Source: Pseudomonas jessenii (GTDB lineage: Bacteria; Pseudomonadota; Gammaproteobacteria; Pseudomonadales; Pseudomonadaceae). From it: a stretch of 64,000 nucleotides of DNA. A program made the translations under genes and the position numbers. This document shows, piece after piece, positions 8,191-17,652 of this stretch. How positions within the stretch are numbered: position 1 is the stretch's first letter; every line of letters begins with the position of its first letter. Under the pieces are notes generated by a model. The model made no database searches and had not been told where the DNA came from. It was given only the letters and a program-made list of their open reading frames with translations. The stretch is taken from the NCBI RefSeq assembly GCF_002236115.1, contig NZ_NIWT01000004.1, positions 434,001 to 498,000 on the forward strand, read 5' to 3'.

Positions 8191-9615
8191 TTAGTGCTTG
8201 AACATCACATGCCGCACAACGGTGTAGTCCTCCAGCCCGTACATGGACATGTCCTTGCCATAGCCGGACAGTTTCTGACCGCCGTGGGGCATTTCGCTGA
8301 CCAGCATGAAGTGCGTATTCACCCAGGTGCAGCCGTACTGCAAACGCGCTGACAGGCGATGGGCGCGGCCGACGTCGGTGGTCCACACGGAGGAGGCCAG
8401 GCCGTAGTCCGAATCGTTGGCCCAGCCCAGCACTTGGGCTTCATCGGTGAATTTGGTTACCGACACCACTGGCCCGAACACTTCGCGGCGGACGATTTCG
8501 TCATCCTGCTGCGCATCGGCCAGCACGGTCGGCTCGAAGAAGAAACCATTGCCCTCAACCGCCTTGCCGCCAGTGATCAAGCGGATGTGCGGCTGGGCGA
8601 TGGCGCGCTCGACGAAGCCGGCAACGCGGTCGCGGTGTTGTGCGGTGATCAGCGGGCCGAGTTCGGTCGACGGATCATCCTGCAAGCCGTACTTGATGCT
8701 GCTGACGGCGGCGCCGAGCTTCTCCACGAACTTGTCGTAAATGCCTTCCTGGGCATAGATGCGGCAGGCGGCGGTGCAGTCCTGGCCTGCGTTGTAGAAA
8801 CCGAAGGTGCGGATGCCTTCGACGGCGGCATCGATGTCGGCGTCGTCGAAGATGATCACCGGGGCTTTGCCGCCCAGTTCCATGTGCATGCGTTTGACGG
8901 TGTCGGCGGTGCTGGAAATGATGTTCGAGCCGGTGGCAATCGAACCGGTCAGCGACACCATGCGCACTTTCGGGTGAGTGACCAATGGGCTGCCGACGGT
9001 AGGACCACGGCCGAACACCAGGTTGAGTACGCCGGCCGGGAAGATATCCGACGCCAGTTCAGCCAGGCGCAGGGCTGTCAGCGGAGTCTGTTCCGACGGT
9101 TTGAGCACCACGGTATTACCGGCGGCGAGGGCCGGGGCGATTTTCCAGGCGACCATCATCAATGGGTAGTTCCACGGCGCAATGGAGGCGATCACGCCCA
9201 CCGGATCTCGGCGGATCATCGAGGTGTGACCCGGCAAGTACTCGCCACCGGTTGAACCACTCATGCAGCGGCTGGCGCCGGCGAAGAACCGGAACACGTC
9301 GGCAATTGCCGGGATCTCGTCGTTCAGCGCAGCGCTGTAAGGCTTGCCGCAGTTGTCCGATTCCAGTTTGGCCAGTTCTTCGCCGTGGGCTTCGATGGCA
9401 TCGGCGAGTTTGAGCAGCAGCAGCGAGCGGTCTTTCGGCGGGGTATGCGACCAGCTGTCGAACGCAGCGTCGGCGGCGCGCACGGCGGCATCGACCTGGG
9501 CTTCGCTGGCTTCGTTGATTTCCACCAGCACACTACCCAGCGCCGGGTTGAACACAGGTTGGGCGGGGCCTTCGCCGCTTTGCAGTTGGCCGTTGATCAG
9601 GAGTTTGGTTTGCAT
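8191..9615 (-). CDS. patD: Gamma-aminobutyraldehyde dehydrogenase
   Basis: A 474-residue NAD-dependent aldehyde dehydrogenase, the same length as E. coli PatD/YdcW, which oxidises 4-aminobutanal from putrescine to GABA. The general-base Glu is in MELGGK (E246), the catalytic Cys in NAGQDC (C280), and the nucleotide-binding [10 protein letters not shown] at about 221-230. It is the last gene of a cassette with a ydcSTUV-type polyamine ABC transporter, as in E. coli, which supports the substrate. A paralogue lies at the other end of the cassette. The ATG at 9615 follows GAAGAGGGCAAAGCC. Confidence 0.88.
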   Translation of the reverse strand: MQTKLLINGQLQSGEGPAQPVFNPALGSVLVEINEASEAQVDAAVRAADAAFDSWSHTPPKDRSLLLLKLADAIEAHGEELAKLESDNCGKPYSAALNDEIPAIADVFRFFAGASRCMSGSTGGEYLPGHTSMIRRDPVGVIASIAPWNYPLMMVAWKIAPALAAGNTVVLKPSEQTPLTALRLAELASDIFPAGVLNLVFGRGPTVGSPLVTHPKVRMVSLTGSIATGSNIISSTADTVKRMHMELGGKAPVIIFDDADIDAAVEGIRTFGFYNAGQDCTAACRIYAQEGIYDKFVEKLGAAVSSIKYGLQDDPSTELGPLITAQHRDRVAGFVERAIAQPHIRLITGGKAVEGNGFFFEPTVLADAQQDDEIVRREVFGPVVSVTKFTDEAQVLGWANDSDYGLASSVWTTDVGRAHRLSARLQYGCTWVNTHFMLVSEMPHGGQKLSGYGKDMSMYGLEDYTVVRHVMFKH

Positions 9616-9664
9616 GGCTTTGCCCTCTTCGGAACTGTTGTTTTTTCTCGGTGGAAACCGACCC

Positions 9665-9758
9665 CCTGTGGGAGCGAGCTTGCTCGCGATAGCGGTGTGT
9701 CAGGCAACATCAATGTTGAATGTCAGTCAGCCATCGCGAGCAAGCTCGCTCCCACAGG
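9665..9758. repeat. REPIN-type inverted REP pair
   Basis: Arms GTGGGAGCGAGCTTGCTCGC and complement, bounded by CCTGTGGG/CCCACAGG, with a loop containing CAACATCAATGTTGAATG. It lies in the 176-base gap between the permease gene and patD and may uncouple their expression. Confidence 0.9.
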
Positions 9759-9791
9759 TTCCGGTTTCCACATTGGGAATTGAGTTGTCAG

Positions 9792-10601
9792 TTACTTACC
9801 ACCGCTGCCGGCCACGCTTTCGCCACCACGGGTCAGGTAATAGGCGCCGAGGATCGGCAGCATGGTCACCAGCATCACCAGCATCGCCACGACGTTGGTC
9901 ACCGGCACGTCCCGTGGGCGGCTGAGCTGGTTGAGCAGCCACAGCGGCAGGGTGCGTTCATGGCCGGCGGTGAAGGTGGTGACGATGATTTCGTCAAACG
10001 ACAGGGCGAACGCCAGCATGCCGCCGGCCAGCAATGCCGAGCCGAGGTTCGGCAGGATGATGTAGCGGAAGGTCTGCCAGCCGTCGGCGCCGAGGTCCAT
10101 CGAGGCCTCGATCAAACTGTGTGAGGTGCGGCGCAAGCGGGCGATGACGTTGTTGTAGACAATCACCACACAGAAGGTCGCGTGGCCGACGATGATGGTG
10201 AACATCCCCGGCTCGATTCCCAGGGTCTTGAAGGTCGCCAGCAATGCGATCCCGGTGATGATCCCCGGCAGGGCAATCGGCAGGATCAGCATCAGCGAGA
10301 TGCCTTGTTTGCCGAAGAAGTCCCGGCGGTACAACGCGGCCGAAGCCAATGTGCCAAGGACCATGGCGATCAGGGTGGCAATCGAGGCGATCTGCAACGA
10401 CAGCTTGATGGCCTCGAGCACGTCCGGCCGCGAGAACGCCACGCCGATCCACTTCCAGGTGAAACCCTTGGGCGGAAAGCTGAACGCCGCGTCTTCGGTA
10501 TTGAAGGCGTACAGGAAGATGATCAGGATCGGGAAGTGCAGGAACACCAACCCGCCCCAGGCGGCGAGGCGCAGGCCCAGGGAAGCTTTGTCAGAGTGCA
10601 T
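9792..10601 (-). CDS. ydcV: Polyamine ABC transporter permease (YdcV/PotC type)
   Basis: A 269-residue inner-membrane permease with about six hydrophobic segments. Its EAA-type loop ([29 protein letters not shown]) matches the PotC/YdcV subfamily. It overlaps the upstream permease gene by 11 bases and pairs with it to form the channel. The binding protein and aldehyde dehydrogenase neighbours point to putrescine or a related polyamine; spermidine or other amino compounds cannot be excluded. Confidence 0.88.
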   Translation of the reverse strand: MHSDKASLGLRLAAWGGLVFLHFPILIIFLYAFNTEDAAFSFPPKGFTWKWIGVAFSRPDVLEAIKLSLQIASIATLIAMVLGTLASAALYRRDFFGKQGISLMLILPIALPGIITGIALLATFKTLGIEPGMFTIIVGHATFCVVIVYNNVIARLRRTSHSLIEASMDLGADGWQTFRYIILPNLGSALLAGGMLAFALSFDEIIVTTFTAGHERTLPLWLLNQLSRPRDVPVTNVVAMLVMLVTMLPILGAYYLTRGGESVAGSGGK

Positions 10602-11538
10602 CGAAGGCCCCCAGTCGTTTGACGATGGACAGGTAAATGGCGATCAGCACGATCGGCACCAGGGTGAAAGCAGCGGCCATCGGCATGTTGCCGATCGCGC
10701 CTTGCTGGGCATACACCATGCTGCCGACGAAGTAGCCGGGCGGGCCGACCAGTTGCGGCACGATGAAGTCGCCCAGGGTCAGCGAGAAGGTGAAGATGGA
10801 GCCGGCGGCAATGCCCGGGATCGACAGCGGCAGAATCACTTGCATGAAGGTCTGGCGCGGTTTGGCGCCGAGGTCGGCGGAGGCTTGCAGCAGCGAAGGC
10901 GGCAGGCGTTCCAGCGAGGCCTGGATCGGCAGGATCATGAACGGCAGCCAGATGTAGACGAACACCATGAAACGCCCCATGTGTGAGGTCGACAAAGTGC
11001 TGCCGCCAACTCCCGGAATGCCCAGTACGAACTGCAGGACCGGCTCCAGCCCCAGGTGCTGCACGAACCACTGCGCCACGCCGCCCTTGGCCAGCAGCAG
11101 TGTCCAGGCGTAGGCCTTGACGATGTAACTGGCCCACATCGGCATCATCACTGCGATGTAGAAAAACGCCTTGGTCTTGCCGGTGGTGTAGCGCGCCATG
11201 TAGTAGGCAATCGGGAACGCGACGATGGCGCTGGCAATCGATACGGCAATCGCCATGCCCAGGGTGCGCAGGATGATGTCGAAGTTCGACGGCTGGAACA
11301 GCGCGGTAAAGTTCGCCAGGGTCAGGTCAGGGGTGACCGCCATGGTGAAGTCATCGAAGGTGTAGAAACCTTGCCACAGCAGGACCAGCAATGAACCCAG
11401 GTAGATCGCGCCGAACCACAGCAGCGGCGGCACCAGCAGCATCGACAGGTACAGGTTCGGCCGGCGATACAGCAGGTTGGAAAACCTGCGCAACGGCGAG
11501 CCGCCTGACGAGGTTTGAGAAATAGCCAAGGTGCTCAT
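10591..11538 (-). CDS. ydcU: Polyamine ABC transporter permease (YdcU/PotB type)
   Basis: A 315-residue permease with a cytoplasmic N-terminus, a first helix around [20 protein letters not shown] and the loop [25 protein letters not shown] that contacts the ATPase. I chose the ATG at 11538, one base after the stop of the ATPase gene (TGAGATG arrangement), over an upstream ATG at 11556 inside that gene. It is translationally coupled to its neighbours on both sides. Confidence 0.88.
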   Translation of the reverse strand: MSTLAISQTSSGGSPLRRFSNLLYRRPNLYLSMLLVPPLLWFGAIYLGSLLVLLWQGFYTFDDFTMAVTPDLTLANFTALFQPSNFDIILRTLGMAIAVSIASAIVAFPIAYYMARYTTGKTKAFFYIAVMMPMWASYIVKAYAWTLLLAKGGVAQWFVQHLGLEPVLQFVLGIPGVGGSTLSTSHMGRFMVFVYIWLPFMILPIQASLERLPPSLLQASADLGAKPRQTFMQVILPLSIPGIAAGSIFTFSLTLGDFIVPQLVGPPGYFVGSMVYAQQGAIGNMPMAAAFTLVPIVLIAIYLSIVKRLGAFDAL

Positions 11539-11539
11539 C

Positions 11540-12577
11540 TCACACCCCGCCTGCAACGGTATCGTGCAGCGGAATCATTGCCTCGCGCGCCCAGCGTGCG
11601 CTGATGCGCTGCCCGGTCTGGTGCTGTGCACTGGTGTCCAGCCACTGGTTGTTGGCCTTGCTGATGTTCAGGGTCTGGCCGTTTTCCAGTTTCAGCTCAT
11701 AGCGAGTCGCACTGCCCTGGTACTGGATGTCATGCAGCAAACCGCTGACTTCAATCTCGTGGCTGGCCAGCGGACCTTCGGCGAAGCGCACGTGTTCCGG
11801 GCGAATCGAGAACGGTTGCGGATTGCCACTCAACTGTTTGGCCAGCTCGCCGCGAATCACGTTGGAGGTGCCAACGAATTCCGCCACGAAGGTGGTGGCC
11901 GGTTTCATGTACAGGTTGCGCGGGCTATCGACTTGTTCGATGCGCCCCTTGTTGAACACCGCCACGCGGTCGGACATCGACAGCGCTTCGGTCTGGTCGT
12001 GGGTGACAAAAATGAAGGTGATGCCGAGCTGGCGTTGCAGCTTCTTCAGCTCGCCCTGCATTTGCTCGCGCAACTTCAGGTCGAGGGCGCCGAGGGGTTC
12101 GTCGAGCAGCAGCACCCGTGGACGGTTGACCAGGGCGCGGGCCAGGGCCACACGCTGGCGCTGACCGCCGGAGAGTTGTACCGGCTTACGCTCGCCGTAG
12201 CCACCGAGGGCGACCATGTCGAGGGCTTCTTCGGCGCGCTTGAGACGTTCGGCCTTGCCGACGCCTTTGACTTTCAAGCCGTAGGCGACGTTGTCGCGAA
12301 CGTTCATGTGCGGGAACAACGCGTAATCCTGGAACACGGTGTTCACGTCGCGCTGGTACGGCGGCAGGCCGGCGGCCTCCTCGCCATGAATACGGATGGA
12401 GCCCGCGCTCGGTTGTTCAAAACCGGCAATCAGGCGCAAACAGGTGGTCTTGCCCGAGCCGGACGGCCCCAGCATAGAGAAAAACTCGCCGTCCTGGATG
12501 TCGATGGAAACCCGGTCTACGGCTTTCACTTCGCCGAATTGACGGGAAACGTTGGTGAACTGGACTGCAAGCGTCAT
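11540..12577 (-). CDS. ydcT: Polyamine ABC transporter ATP-binding protein (YdcT/PotA type)
   Basis: A 345-residue ATPase with Walker A GPSGSGKTT, signature LSGGQRQRVALARAL, Walker B VLLLDEPLGALD and a C-terminal TOBE domain (FSIRPEHVRFAEG, near residue 255 onward), as in PotA. The frame runs open to 12985, but the extra 136 residues are translated repeat DNA. The ATG at 12577, preceded by TTGGAGCATCGCACC and giving MTLAVQFTNVSRQFG, is the family start. It is separated from the binding-protein gene by a 256-base repeat-containing gap. Confidence 0.9.
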   Translation of the reverse strand: MTLAVQFTNVSRQFGEVKAVDRVSIDIQDGEFFSMLGPSGSGKTTCLRLIAGFEQPSAGSIRIHGEEAAGLPPYQRDVNTVFQDYALFPHMNVRDNVAYGLKVKGVGKAERLKRAEEALDMVALGGYGERKPVQLSGGQRQRVALARALVNRPRVLLLDEPLGALDLKLREQMQGELKKLQRQLGITFIFVTHDQTEALSMSDRVAVFNKGRIEQVDSPRNLYMKPATTFVAEFVGTSNVIRGELAKQLSGNPQPFSIRPEHVRFAEGPLASHEIEVSGLLHDIQYQGSATRYELKLENGQTLNISKANNQWLDTSAQHQTGQRISARWAREAMIPLHDTVAGGV

Positions 12578-12677
12578 GGTGCGATGCTCCAAAAAGGCGA
12601 AGGCCGTCGCAGCGGCCCTGCCTGGACTTCTGAAAAAACTGAATCGTGTTCGCGCATGTGTGGCTGGAATACTGACT

Positions 12678-12804
12678 GTGGCGAGGGGGCTTGCCCCCGT
12701 TGGGCTGCGCAGCAGCCCTGAAAACGGTGGGCGCGGTCTGCCAGACCGCAGTGACGGACTAGGGGAGGGCTTCGCCCTCCAACGGGGGCAAGCCCCCTCG
12801 CCAC
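12678..12804. repeat. Inverted repeat pair of a second REP family
   Basis: GTGGCGAGGGGGCTTGCCCC at the left is answered by GGGGCAAGCCCCCTCGCCAC at the right. Inside are a GGGCTGCGCAGCAGCCC palindrome, GGTCTGCCAGACC and GGAGGGCTTCGCCCTCC. The arm differs from the GAGCGAGC family seen elsewhere in the window. It lies between the ydcS and ydcT genes. Confidence 0.8.
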
Positions 12805-12833
12805 AAAAGCGTTTTTGCCACAGAAGCGGTGTG

Positions 12834-13985
12834 TTATCTGCCGCCCATGATCGCGATGTAGTCCTGGGTCCAGCGGCTGTACGGCACGAACTTGCCGCCT
12901 TCAGCCTGCGGGGTTTTCCAGAAGGCGATCTTGTCGAAATTGTCGAAACCGTTGGTCTTGCAGCCTTCGGCGCCGAGCAATTCACTGCCCTTGCACGCTG
13001 CCGGCACCGCTGGCAACGAACCGAACCAGGCCGCTACGTCACCCTGGACTTTCGGTTGCAGCGACCAGTCCATCCACTTGTAGGCGCAATTGGGGTGCTT
13101 GGCTTCGGCATGCAGCATGGTGGTGTCGGCCCACCCAGTGGCGCCTTCTTTCGGGATGGTCGAGGCAATTGGCTGCTTCTCGTTCATCAGGCCGTTGACC
13201 TGATATGGCCAGGCACCGGAGGCGACCACGCCTTCGTTCTTGAAATCGCTCATTTGCACGGTGGTGTCGTGCCAGTAGCGGTGGATCAACGGCTGCTGGG
13301 CGCGCAGCAGATCGAGCACGGCCTTGTACTGGGCTTCGGTCAGTTCGTACGGGCTCTGGATGCCCAGTTCCGGCTTGGCGGACTTCAGGTACAGCGCCGC
13401 GTCGGCGATGTAGATCGGGCCGTCATAGGCCTGCACGCGACCCTTGTTCGGCTTGCCGTCCGGCAGGTTTTCCGCGTTGAACAACACGCCCCAGCTGGTG
13501 GGCGCGGTCTTGAACACGTTGGTGTTGTACATCAGCACGTTCGGGCCCCATTGGTACGGGGTGCCGTAGGTCTGCTTGTTGACCACGTACCAGGGTGCAT
13601 CCTTGAGGCGCGGGTCGAGGTTTTTCCAGTTCGGGATCAACGCGGTGTTGATCGGCTGCACACGCTTGCCGACGATCAGGCGCAGGGAGGCGTCGCCGGA
13701 CGCGGTCACCAGATCGTAACCGCCCTTGGCCATCAGGCTGACCATTTCATCGGAGGTGGCGGCGGTCTTGACGTTGACCTTGCAGCCGGTTTCCTTCTCG
13801 AAACCGGTCACCCAGTCGTAGGCCTTGTCGCTCTCGCCACGTTCGATGTAGCCGGGCCAGGCCACAATATCCAGTTGGCCTTCGCCCGCCCCGACAGCTT
13901 TGAGCGGCTCGGCGGCCTGGACACTGGCGCTGGCCAGCAGCGCGGTGGTGATTGCACTGAGCAGTGCGGTCTTGTGCACGAACAT
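12834..13985 (-). CDS. ydcS: Periplasmic polyamine-binding protein (YdcS type)
   Basis: A 383-residue solute-binding protein with a clean Sec signal peptide (ends SVQA-AEPL at about 24/25) and the PotD/SBP family 6 fold pattern: LDIVAWPGYIERGE, FEKETGCKVNVK, TSDEMVSLM, PYQWGPNVLMYN. It captures the substrate for the YdcTUV importer. It is followed by a repeat-bearing gap and then the ATPase gene, and preceded by the second aldehyde dehydrogenase gene. The ATG at 13985 follows AAGAGGGAATTCCC. Confidence 0.9.
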   Translation of the reverse strand: MFVHKTALLSAITTALLASASVQAAEPLKAVGAGEGQLDIVAWPGYIERGESDKAYDWVTGFEKETGCKVNVKTAATSDEMVSLMAKGGYDLVTASGDASLRLIVGKRVQPINTALIPNWKNLDPRLKDAPWYVVNKQTYGTPYQWGPNVLMYNTNVFKTAPTSWGVLFNAENLPDGKPNKGRVQAYDGPIYIADAALYLKSAKPELGIQSPYELTEAQYKAVLDLLRAQQPLIHRYWHDTTVQMSDFKNEGVVASGAWPYQVNGLMNEKQPIASTIPKEGATGWADTTMLHAEAKHPNCAYKWMDWSLQPKVQGDVAAWFGSLPAVPAACKGSELLGAEGCKTNGFDNFDKIAFWKTPQAEGGKFVPYSRWTQDYIAIMGGR

Positions 13986-14068
13986 GGGAATTCCCTCTTC
14001 TTTAAATTATGGTCGGGGCAGTTGTGAACGTGGTGAAGCATGCCGTTGGCGGCTTGTTATTAGCTTAG

Positions 14069-15568
14069 TCAGAGATGCTCGCCATGGCGGGCCATGATGT
14101 GCCGCACCACGCTGTAGTCCTGAAGCGAATCGCTGGACAGGTCCTTGCCGTAGCCCGAACGTTTCAGGCCGCCATGGGGCATTTCGCTGACCAGCATGAA
14201 GTGGCTGTTGATCCAGGTGCAGCCGTACTGCAAGCGCGCCGCGACCTGCATGGCCTTGTCGAGGTTCTGGGTCCAGACCGACGAGGCCAGGCCGTATTCC
14301 GAATCGTTGGCCCAGTCCACCGCTTGTCCCAGCTCATCGAAGCGGGTCACGGTAACCACCGGCCCGAACACTTCGCGCTGGACGATCTCGTCACTTTGCT
14401 TGCAACCGGCGAGCAGGGTCGGCTGGTAATAGAAGCCGGCGCCGGAGTGCACCGCTGCGCCGGTCACCCGCTCGATGTGCGGCTGGCCCAAGGCACGTTC
14501 GACGAAACTGGCTACGCGGTCGCGTTGGCGGGTACTGATCAGCGGGCCGATTTCGTTGTCGGCATCGCGCTTGCCGGCGAAACGCAGGCTACTGACGGCC
14601 GCACCGAGCTCGGCCACCAGGCGGTCATGAATCCCGGCCTGGGCGTAAATGCGGCAAGCGGCGGTGCAATCCTGTCCGGCGTTGTAGTAGCCGTAGGTGC
14701 GTACGCCTTCGACCACGGCCTGAATGTCGGCATCGTTGCAGACGATCACCGGGGCCTTGCCACCGAGTTCGAGGTGGGTGCGTTTGAGTGTCTTCGACGC
14801 GGCCTGGAGAATCTTTTGGCCGGTGACGATATCGCCGGTCAGCGACACCATGCGCACTTTAGGGTGGCTCACCAGGTGGCTGCCGACGCCTTCGCCGCCA
14901 CCGCAAATAATGTTGATTACACCGCGCGGCAGGATCTCGGCCAGCGCTGGCGCCAGGGCCAGGATCGACAGCGGCGTGTGTTCCGACGGCTTGAACACCA
15001 GGGTGTTGCCGGCGGCGAGGGCCGGGGCGATTTTCCACGCGGCCATCATGATCGGGTAGTTCCACGGCGCAATCGACGCCACGACCCCGATAGGATCGCG
15101 CCGGACCATGCTGGTGTAACCCGGCAGGTATTCGCCGCTGAGCTGGCCGGTCTGGCAACGCACGGCACCGGCGAAGAAGCGGAACACGTCGACCGTGGCA
15201 TTGAGGTCATCCTGACGGGCCAGGTGCAGTGGCTTGCCGCAATTCAGGGCTTCGAGACGGGCGAGATGGTCGGCGTTTTTTTCGATGGCGTTGGCGATCT
15301 CCAACAGCAGGTTTGAGCGCTGTTGTGGCGTGGTGCGCGACCAACCGGCAAAGGCGCGGTGGGCGGCGAGGATGGCTGCTTCGACTTGTTCGGTGCTGGC
15401 TTCGGCGATTTGCGTCAGGATTTCGCCGGTGGCCGGATTGATGATGGGTTCGGCAAAGCCTTGCCCTGCGACTATTTCACCATCGATCAACAAGGCGGTG
15501 AACAACGGGGTCTGCGCACCAGCCATTTTTCGGGTTCTCGTTTTTTGTGTGGCTTGTTGTGTAGACAT
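14069..15568 (-). CDS. Aldehyde dehydrogenase, PatD-like paralogue
   Basis: A 499-residue NAD-dependent aldehyde dehydrogenase clearly paralogous to the one at 8191-9615: the same [31 protein letters not shown] and [13 protein letters not shown] active-site segments, and a near-identical C-terminus ([20 protein letters not shown]). It is probably a gamma-aminobutyraldehyde or related omega-amino aldehyde dehydrogenase. The start at 15568 has AGGGAGCGCTGCC before [12 protein letters not shown] at 15526 is an alternative. It heads the polyamine cassette directly downstream of the LysR gene. Confidence 0.85.
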   Translation of the reverse strand: MSTQQATQKTRTRKMAGAQTPLFTALLIDGEIVAGQGFAEPIINPATGEILTQIAEASTEQVEAAILAAHRAFAGWSRTTPQQRSNLLLEIANAIEKNADHLARLEALNCGKPLHLARQDDLNATVDVFRFFAGAVRCQTGQLSGEYLPGYTSMVRRDPIGVVASIAPWNYPIMMAAWKIAPALAAGNTLVFKPSEHTPLSILALAPALAEILPRGVINIICGGGEGVGSHLVSHPKVRMVSLTGDIVTGQKILQAASKTLKRTHLELGGKAPVIVCNDADIQAVVEGVRTYGYYNAGQDCTAACRIYAQAGIHDRLVAELGAAVSSLRFAGKRDADNEIGPLISTRQRDRVASFVERALGQPHIERVTGAAVHSGAGFYYQPTLLAGCKQSDEIVQREVFGPVVTVTRFDELGQAVDWANDSEYGLASSVWTQNLDKAMQVAARLQYGCTWINSHFMLVSEMPHGGLKRSGYGKDLSSDSLQDYSVVRHIMARHGEHL

Positions 15569-15673
15569 GGCAGCGCTCCCTGTGACTAGGGCCCGGCCGT
15601 CTTTATTAGATGCAACAAGACTAGTTCGCGGACCCGAGGACAACAAATACTAAATACTGAAGGTAGCGTTCGA

Positions 15674-16588
15674 TTAAATAGATGGCTTGCGCCCGCCATG
15701 GGGTTGTTCGCGCGCGACCGTGAGGAAGGGGTCCACCAATGCCGGCCGCGCGGTGCCGCGACGCCAGGCCAGGCCGACATCCAGGGTCTGGCTGAGGTCG
15801 GCGATCGGCTGCGCTTCGATGATGTCGCCCTCCAGTGACCACGGGCGATAGGTCATGTCGGGCTGGATCGATACGCCCAGGCCAGCGGCCACAAGGCTTC
15901 GCACCGCTTCGGTCGAGGCCGTGCGCAGGGTGATGCGCGGTTGCAAGGAGGCTGCCGACCACATGCGTTGGGCGTTGCGGTCCATTTCATCGACGTTCAG
16001 TTGAATCAATGGCTCGCGGGCCACGTCGGCGAGGTTGATGCTGTCGTGTTCCAGCAGCGGGTGCTGGGCCGGCAGCCATAGCCGGTGCGGCGAGCGGGTC
16101 AACACTTCGGTCTGCAATGCGTGGCGGTCTTCGAGGTTGGACAGGATCAACACGCCGACATCGATCTCGCCGCTGACCAGCAAATGCTCGATGTACGGGC
16201 GCTCATCCTCCATCACGCGGATTTCCACGTTGGGGTAGGCGCGCTGGAAACGGGTGAGTAGATCCGCCAGGTAATAACCGGCCACTAGGCTGGTCACGCC
16301 GACGATCAGTTGCCCGGCGACCTGGTCGGTGCTCTGTTGCAGGCTGCGCTTGGCGTTATCCACTGTGGCCAGGATCAAGTGCGCCTGACGCAGGAATTGA
16401 TGCCCCTGGTGGGTCAGGGTCATGCCCTTGGCATGGCGGCTGAACAGGCTGACGCCGATTTCCTCCTCCAGTTGCTGGATTGCCAGGGTCAGGGTCGACT
16501 GGGAAATGAACGCGGTTTGCGCGGCGGCCGAGATCGAGCCGGTCTCGGCCACGGCGATGAAATGACGGATCTGACGCAAAGTCATCAT
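15674..16588 (-). CDS. LysR family transcriptional regulator
   Basis: A 304-residue regulator with the winged helix at residues 3-62 (LRQIRHFIAVAETGSISAAAQ, then SQSTLTLAIQQLEEEIGVSLFSR) and a LysR substrate-binding domain from about 90. It lies just upstream of and co-oriented with the polyamine cassette, about 105 bases from the first aldehyde dehydrogenase gene, so it may control that cassette. The inducer is unknown. ATG codons at 16588 and 16585 are adjacent, and either could start the protein. Confidence 0.85.
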   Translation of the reverse strand: MMTLRQIRHFIAVAETGSISAAAQTAFISQSTLTLAIQQLEEEIGVSLFSRHAKGMTLTHQGHQFLRQAHLILATVDNAKRSLQQSTDQVAGQLIVGVTSLVAGYYLADLLTRFQRAYPNVEIRVMEDERPYIEHLLVSGEIDVGVLILSNLEDRHALQTEVLTRSPHRLWLPAQHPLLEHDSINLADVAREPLIQLNVDEMDRNAQRMWSAASLQPRITLRTASTEAVRSLVAAGLGVSIQPDMTYRPWSLEGDIIEAQPIADLSQTLDVGLAWRRGTARPALVDPFLTVAREQPHGGRKPSI

Positions 16589-16782
16589 GGGAAAGCACCC
16601 GGTGGGCTGTTTTTATCGATTGGCGAGAGTGTATATCGTTTTTTTTGATAGGCCGGGGCAAGCGGCAATGGGTGCATTGAGGGGGTGCAACATCTGGAAG
16701 CACTCTCGCCCACGGGGCGTGGGCACTTTCGTTTTAGGCTGGTGGTCTTGGTTTCAGGTTAAACGTCTTGTGGAGGCGGTAA

Positions 16783-17475
16783 ATGAATACCCGTGGATTG
16801 CTCGATCAACTACTCAAGTCCGGCCAGGACCTATTGCAGAACAAGGCCGGCAGCCCGCAGCAAAAGGGTGCGAGCGGTGGCAACGGAGGCCTCGGCAGTT
16901 TGCTCTCCGGCGCGAGTGGCGGGGCATTGGCGGCAGGCGCCATGGGCTTGCTGCTCGGCAGCAAAAAGGCCCGTAAAGTCGGGGGCAAGGTCGCGGTCTA
17001 CGGCGGTCTCGCCGCGTTGGGCGTGCTGGCCTATAAAGCCTACGGAAACTGGCAGGCGCAGCAGGGCGGTGCGGCCGGTGCGCAACCGCAAACCCTGGAC
17101 CGCGTACCGGACGCGCAAGTCGAGCTGCACAGTCAGGCGATTCTCAAGGCGCTGGTGGCCGCGGCCAAGGCTGACGGTCATGTGGATGAGCGTGAGCGTG
17201 CCTTGATCGAAGGCGAATTCACCCGGCTCGACAGCGATCAGGAGCTGCAACACTGGCTGCACGCCGAGCTCAACAAGCCACTGGACCCGAGCGATGTCGC
17301 CCGCGCCGCCCGCTCCCCGGAAATCGCCGCCGAGATGTACATCGCCAGCGTGATGATGGTGGACGAGGAAAACTTCATGGAGAAGGCCTATCTCGATGAG
17401 CTGGCGCGGCAGCTCAAGCTGGAGCCGGGGTTGAAGGCCGAGCTTGAGAAGCAGGTTCGCCAGGCTTCCTTGTAA
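16783..17475 (+). CDS. TerB-like / DUF533 protein
   Basis: A 230-residue protein resembling E. coli YebE. A Gly/Ser-rich N-terminal third (residues 20-60) leads to a glycine-rich hydrophobic segment (about 61-86, GGLAALGVLAYKAYGNW). A helical TerB-like acidic domain follows (about 105-228: AILKALVAAAKADGHVDERERALIEGEF, with a paired-Asp/Glu pattern). It is probably membrane-associated. TerB folds bind metals in tellurite systems, but no other ter gene is nearby and no resistance role should be assumed. The ribosome-binding site GTGGAGGCGGTAA is strong. Confidence 0.8.
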   Translation: MNTRGLLDQLLKSGQDLLQNKAGSPQQKGASGGNGGLGSLLSGASGGALAAGAMGLLLGSKKARKVGGKVAVYGGLAALGVLAYKAYGNWQAQQGGAAGAQPQTLDRVPDAQVELHSQAILKALVAAAKADGHVDERERALIEGEFTRLDSDQELQHWLHAELNKPLDPSDVARAARSPEIAAEMYIASVMMVDEENFMEKAYLDELARQLKLEPGLKAELEKQVRQASL

Positions 17476-17544
17476 ACCTTCAGTCCGCCCCACATCCCCA
17501 ATGACCATTCTACGGTCCCTTTCTGCCTAATCACCCCAGGCACC

Positions 17545-17568
17545 CATCCCGCCTTTTTTGGCGGGATG
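17545..17568. terminator. Hairpin after the DUF533 gene
   Basis: A perfect 9-bp stem CATCCCGCC/GGCGGGATG around a TTTTTT loop, 70 bases after the stop codon. There is no T-run after the stem, so termination is probable rather than certain. Confidence 0.55.
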
Positions 17569-17613
17569 AGAAGTAGCGCGCAACCGTCTTATAAATGAAA
17601 CACCGCCCTCGGC

Positions 17614-17619
17614 TATACT
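17614..17619 (+). promoter_or_regulatory. Possible -10 box of the wsp operon
   Basis: TATACT 33 bases before the wspA start, in a 170-base gap. No good -35 lies at the right distance (the nearest is TTATAA), so this is a weak call. Confidence 0.3.
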
Positions 17620-17652
17620 CCCCGCATTTCGAATCGGCTGCGAGGAATGACT

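Noticed and set aside
16708..16724. GCCCAC/GTGGGC hairpin upstream of the DUF533 gene as a riboswitch
   Set aside because: A simple six-base stem followed by TTTCGTTTT; there is no wider conserved fold that I can see, so at most a weak terminator.
16783..17475. Tellurite resistance determinant
   Set aside because: Only a TerB-like fold is present, with no terC, terD or terZ neighbours; YebE-type proteins are not known to give resistance.
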